A DNA stretch of 64,000 bases. Source: Bacillus shivajii (GTDB lineage: Bacteria > Bacillota > Bacilli > Bacillales > Salisediminibacteriaceae). The translations under genes were made by a program, and so were the position numbers. The notes beneath the pieces are model-generated. The model made no database searches and was not told the DNA's origin. It was given only the letters and a program-made list of their open reading frames with translations. The stretch lies in NCBI RefSeq assembly GCF_020519665.1, contig NZ_CP084703.1, positions 3,286,001-3,350,000 of the forward strand, written 5' to 3'. Position 1 is the stretch's first letter; each line of letters starts with the position of its first letter. Positions 61,379-64,000 of the stretch are shown piece by piece.

Positions 61379-62377
61379 ATGAAATTTATAAAAATAGGGT
61401 TACTTCCCTTAATACTTTTTGTCGGAGTTTTGTTTATGACAGCGTGCGGTTCTGATGAAGATTTGACAGAAGTAAGTGTTGCAGAAGTTACGCGCTCAAT
61501 TTTTTACGCTCCGCAATACGTAGCGATGTCTGAAGGATTCTTTGAGGAAGAAGGACTTGATGTCGACCTTACAACAACGTGGGGCGGTGACAACACGATG
61601 GTCACATTATTGTCTGATGGTGCGGATATCGCACTAGTCGGTGCTGAAACATCGATTTATGTGTATGCACAAGATTCAAATGATCCGGCCATTAATTTTG
61701 CACAATTAACACAGACCGACGGTACATTTCTCGTCTCACGTGAACCAGTAGACGATTTTTCTTGGGATGACTTAAAAGGTAGCACATTCCTCGGTCAACG
61801 TGTTGGCGGAATGCCACAAATGGTTGGTGAATATGTGCTTAAAGAAAACGGAATTGATCCTCATAACGATCTAGAATTAATTCAAAACATTGACTTTGGG
61901 AACATACCGTCCGCCTTTGCATCAGGAACTGGTGATTATGTACAGCTTTTCGAACCACAGGCTACACTGTTTGAGCAAGAAGGAATTGGTCATATCATCG
62001 ATTCATTTGGAACCCAATCTGGTAATGTCCCATATACTGTTTATATGGCGAAAGAGAGTTTTATAGATAAAGATGCGGAAACGATTGAAAAATTCACGCG
62101 TGCTTTACATCGTGCTCAGAAATGGGTACATGAGCAGCCAGCAGATGTCGTTGCTGAATCGATTGCAGATTTTTTTGACGATACACCATTAGATGTCATT
62201 GAGCAAGTTGTCATTCGTTACCGTGACCAAGGCTCATTTGCAGAGTCACCATTACTCCAAGAACAAGCTTGGTATCACCTTCAAGCCATTATGGAGGAAG
62301 CAGGAGAACTTCCAAAAGAAGTATCCTATGATGATTTAGTTAATACCGAAATCCCTACAAAAATAATGAATGAGTAA
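61379..62377 (+). CDS. ytlA: ABC transporter substrate-binding lipoprotein (SsuA/THI5-like)
   Basis: A 332-residue binding lipoprotein with lipobox FMTAC (Cys23) and an NMT1/THI5/SsuA-type domain: 'RSIFYAPQYVAMSEGFFEEEGLDVDL' (about residues 44-69) is the usual opening, and 'DGADIALVGAETSIY' near residue 82 follows. Ligands of this fold range from pyrimidines to sulfonates, so the substrate is open. The ATG at 61379 follows CAGGAGGG; the longer ORF from 61238 is not supported. First gene of ytlA-ytlC-ytlD. No TPP or SAM riboswitch or other clear control element precedes it. Confidence 0.87.
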   Translation: MKFIKIGLLPLILFVGVLFMTACGSDEDLTEVSVAEVTRSIFYAPQYVAMSEGFFEEEGLDVDLTTTWGGDNTMVTLLSDGADIALVGAETSIYVYAQDSNDPAINFAQLTQTDGTFLVSREPVDDFSWDDLKGSTFLGQRVGGMPQMVGEYVLKENGIDPHNDLELIQNIDFGNIPSAFASGTGDYVQLFEPQATLFEQEGIGHIIDSFGTQSGNVPYTVYMAKESFIDKDAETIEKFTRALHRAQKWVHEQPADVVAESIADFFDDTPLDVIEQVVIRYRDQGSFAESPLLQEQAWYHLQAIMEEAGELPKEVSYDDLVNTEIPTKIMNE

Positions 62378-62404
62378 ATTAAAGGGTGAGAGGAGGAGTC
62401 AGCT

Positions 62405-63172
62405 ATGGCACTATTAAAACTTTCCAATGTCGGAAAGACCTTTTTTTCAAAAGAAGCCGTCACTGTGGCAGTAAAAGACGTTAATTTTTCCGTTGAAAAA
62501 GGGGAATTTGTTTCATTAATTGGACCTAGTGGGTGTGGCAAAACAACCCTCCTTTCCCTCATATCTGGATTATCTAAGCCATCGGATGGAACAATTGAAC
62601 TTGCTGGAAAAGTGATCGATAAGCCAACACCTGAAACGGGTTACATGTTGCAACAAGATTATTTATTCCCGTGGCTGACAATTGAAAATAATATTACGCT
62701 CGGTTTAAAAACGATGAAGGAACTGACAAATGAGAAGAAAATGCACGCTCGGTTCCTATTAGATCAAATGGGATTAGTTGATAAAGTCAAGGATTATCCA
62801 AATGAGTTATCAGGCGGAATGAGGCAGAGAGTCGCCCTCGTTAGAATGCTTTCAACTGATCCGAAACTCCTTTTATTAGATGAGCCATTTTCAGCGTTGG
62901 ATTACCAAACGAAACTGAAACTTGAAGATCTCGTTTTCACGACGATTAAAGAGCAGCAAAAAACAGCAATCTTAGTCACCCATGATATCGGTGAAGCCAT
63001 TGCAATGAGTGATCGTGTCATTTTATTAGGTCATAGACCAGGTACCATCGTAAAAACCTTCGAGACCCCTGAAGAATTAAAAACGAGACTCCCTTTTGAA
63101 GCTCGAAATCACCCGCTTTTCAACAAGTGGTTCCAAGACATTTGGAAGGAGCTGGAGTCCCTTGAACAATAA
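62405..63172 (+). CDS. ytlC: ABC transporter ATP-binding protein (YtlC)
   Basis: A 255-residue ATPase. Walker A 'GPSGCGKTT' is at about residues 40-48, the signature '[11 protein letters not shown]' at about 138-148, Walker B '[12 protein letters not shown]' at about 158-169, and the switch 'VTHDIGEA' near residue 196. It belongs to the nitrate/sulfonate/taurine (SsuB/TauB) group. ATG with GAGAGGAGG. It lies 27 bases after ytlA and overlaps ytlD by about 11 bases. Confidence 0.94.
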   Translation: MALLKLSNVGKTFFSKEAVTVAVKDVNFSVEKGEFVSLIGPSGCGKTTLLSLISGLSKPSDGTIELAGKVIDKPTPETGYMLQQDYLFPWLTIENNITLGLKTMKELTNEKKMHARFLLDQMGLVDKVKDYPNELSGGMRQRVALVRMLSTDPKLLLLDEPFSALDYQTKLKLEDLVFTTIKEQQKTAILVTHDIGEAIAMSDRVILLGHRPGTIVKTFETPEELKTRLPFEARNHPLFNKWFQDIWKELESLEQ

Positions 63173-63968
63173 ATTAAAACAAATGCATGAGGCACATATT
63201 CGCCGGCAAAAAAAAGAAAAACGTCTCATTCGCTTTACACAAATTAGCATCCTCATCTTATTTTTCAGCTTTTGGGAAATTGCTGCATCACAACGTTGGG
63301 TTGACCCGTTACTTTTTAGTTCTCCCTCGAGAGTATGGGATTTGTTTTTAACTCGAATTCAAGATGGTAGCTTATTTAATCATATTGGAATTACGTTATT
63401 TGAAACCGTTCTTGGCTTTTTACTTGGAACGTTTTTAGGAACGTTATTTGCCGCAATTTTATGGTGGTCACCATTCATTTCTAGAGTTGCTGACCCATAT
63501 CTCGTCGTGTTGAATTCGATGCCAAAAGTGGCTCTTGGGCCAATTTTGATCGTTGGACTCGGACCAGGATTTAGCTCCATCATTGCGATGGGGGCCCTTA
63601 TCTCGGTCATTATTACGACGATCGTTGTCTACAACGCCTTTAAAAATGTTGATGAAAATTATTTAAAAGTCATTCAATCATTTGGTGCGAGCAAAAGACA
63701 GTCCTTCTTCTCTGTCATCTTTCCCGCATCGTACCCTACGATTATTTCAACATTAAAAGTTAACGTCGGTCTCGCTTGGGTAGGTGTCATCGTCGGTGAA
63801 TTTCTCGTCTCAAAGCAAGGACTCGGGTATATGATCATTTATGGCTTTCAAGTGTTTAACTTCACGATGGTTATGCTATCACTCATAATCATCGCCATTC
63901 TTGCAACAATCATGTACCAACTCGTCGAACTACTCGAACGCAAACTCATCCCAAGCCACAGAAAATAA
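63162..63968 (+). CDS. ytlD: ABC transporter permease (YtlD)
   Basis: A 268-residue permease with about six membrane segments and the EAA-type loop '[27 protein letters not shown]' (about residues 170-196), as in the SsuC/TauC group. The chosen start is TTG at 63162, inside the ytlC end, with GGAG upstream; the ATG at 63183 has no ribosome binding site, and the 63096 start would overlap ytlC by 77 bases. It completes the transporter. The window ends 32 bases later, so a following gene cannot be judged. Confidence 0.9.
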   Translation: MNNKLKQMHEAHIRRQKKEKRLIRFTQISILILFFSFWEIAASQRWVDPLLFSSPSRVWDLFLTRIQDGSLFNHIGITLFETVLGFLLGTFLGTLFAAILWWSPFISRVADPYLVVLNSMPKVALGPILIVGLGPGFSSIIAMGALISVIITTIVVYNAFKNVDENYLKVIQSFGASKRQSFFSVIFPASYPTIISTLKVNVGLAWVGVIVGEFLVSKQGLGYMIIYGFQVFNFTMVMLSLIIIAILATIMYQLVELLERKLIPSHRK

Positions 63969-64000
63969 AACTGTCGGGGACCAGGTCTGGTACGATTTTG

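Noticed and set aside
61238-62377. Thiamine-pyrimidine transporter call for ytlACD because of the THI5-like binding protein
   Set aside because: No TPP riboswitch upstream, and the SsuA/THI5 fold covers many ligands; substrate left undefined.

Overview
The window is a block of low-GC Gram-positive chromosome from an endospore-forming Bacillaceae member. Gene content and order follow the Bacillus subtilis 'yt' region closely: sftA-ytpQ-ytpP, ytoQ, ytoP, ytzB, ytnP-trmB-ytzH-ytmP, ytlQ-ytlP-ytkP, ytjP(pepV), ytzE-rsuA, ytgP(murJ), ytfP, leuS, yttB, ytqAB, ytpAB, ytoA, metK, pckA, ytlACD. A GerAB-type germination permease and the YtpA/YtpB pair agree with a spore former. Strongly acidic secreted lipoprotein segments would suit an alkaliphile or halophile such as Alkalihalobacillus, but that is inference. 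No rRNA, tRNA, CRISPR, prophage or IS transposase was seen. The backbone is ordinary; the accessory interest lies in the thiamine island, the phosphatase cluster and many intergenic repeats.

Layout. 1-7.9 kb: 5' end of the SftA translocase, YtpQ, a stand-alone PTS IIC-like permease with YtpP, a lipoprotein, YtoQ, a DUF84 phosphatase, M42 peptidase YtoP and YtzB. 8-14.8 kb: lactonase YtnP with TrmB, two YtzH-like small proteins, kinase-like YtmP, YtlQ with RNA cyclic phosphodiesterase ThpR, and a cysteine synthase. 14.8-22.6 kb: an MFS protein, PepV, YtzE, RsuA, a ProC-like protein and a tandem pair of SEDS peptidoglycan polymerases.

23-36.6 kb is a thiamine island. A minus-strand operon thiG-thiH-tenI-thiS-thiF sits behind a TPP riboswitch. 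thiD-thiE and tenA each have their own TPP riboswitch on the plus strand. MurJ, a YjbQ-family protein and ProC lie among them. A second, riboswitch-free pair thiG-thiO follows. The cell therefore has an oxygen-independent (ThiH) and an oxygen-dependent (ThiO) source of dehydroglycine, each with its own ThiG.

36.6-44.3 kb: an ECF sigma factor with its membrane partner, an unknown protein, YtfP, two small membrane ORFs, then a lipoprotein alkaline phosphatase. The phosphatase is flanked on both sides by decayed copies of itself. Each copy keeps its leader, lipobox and acidic tail as a 55-63 codon ORF, followed by a short readable remnant of the phosphatase metal-site region. 44.3-64 kb: leuS with a leucine T-box, an MFS transporter, an orphan GerAB-like permease, a VOC protein, threonine aldolase, YtqA/YtqB, a CBO0543-like membrane protein, the YtpB/YtpA terpene-lipid pair, a gamma-carbonic-anhydrase-like protein, metK with a SAM-I riboswitch, pckA with a probable CcpN site, and the ytlACD ABC transporter.

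About a dozen intergenic gaps carry related, highly structured repeats. Two kinds have recognisable terminal inverted repeats. Their cores share a nested hairpin in which two stems vary between copies but stay complementary, around an invariant internal loop. Start codons were moved from the longest ORF wherever a ribosome binding site decided the matter; each case is noted.
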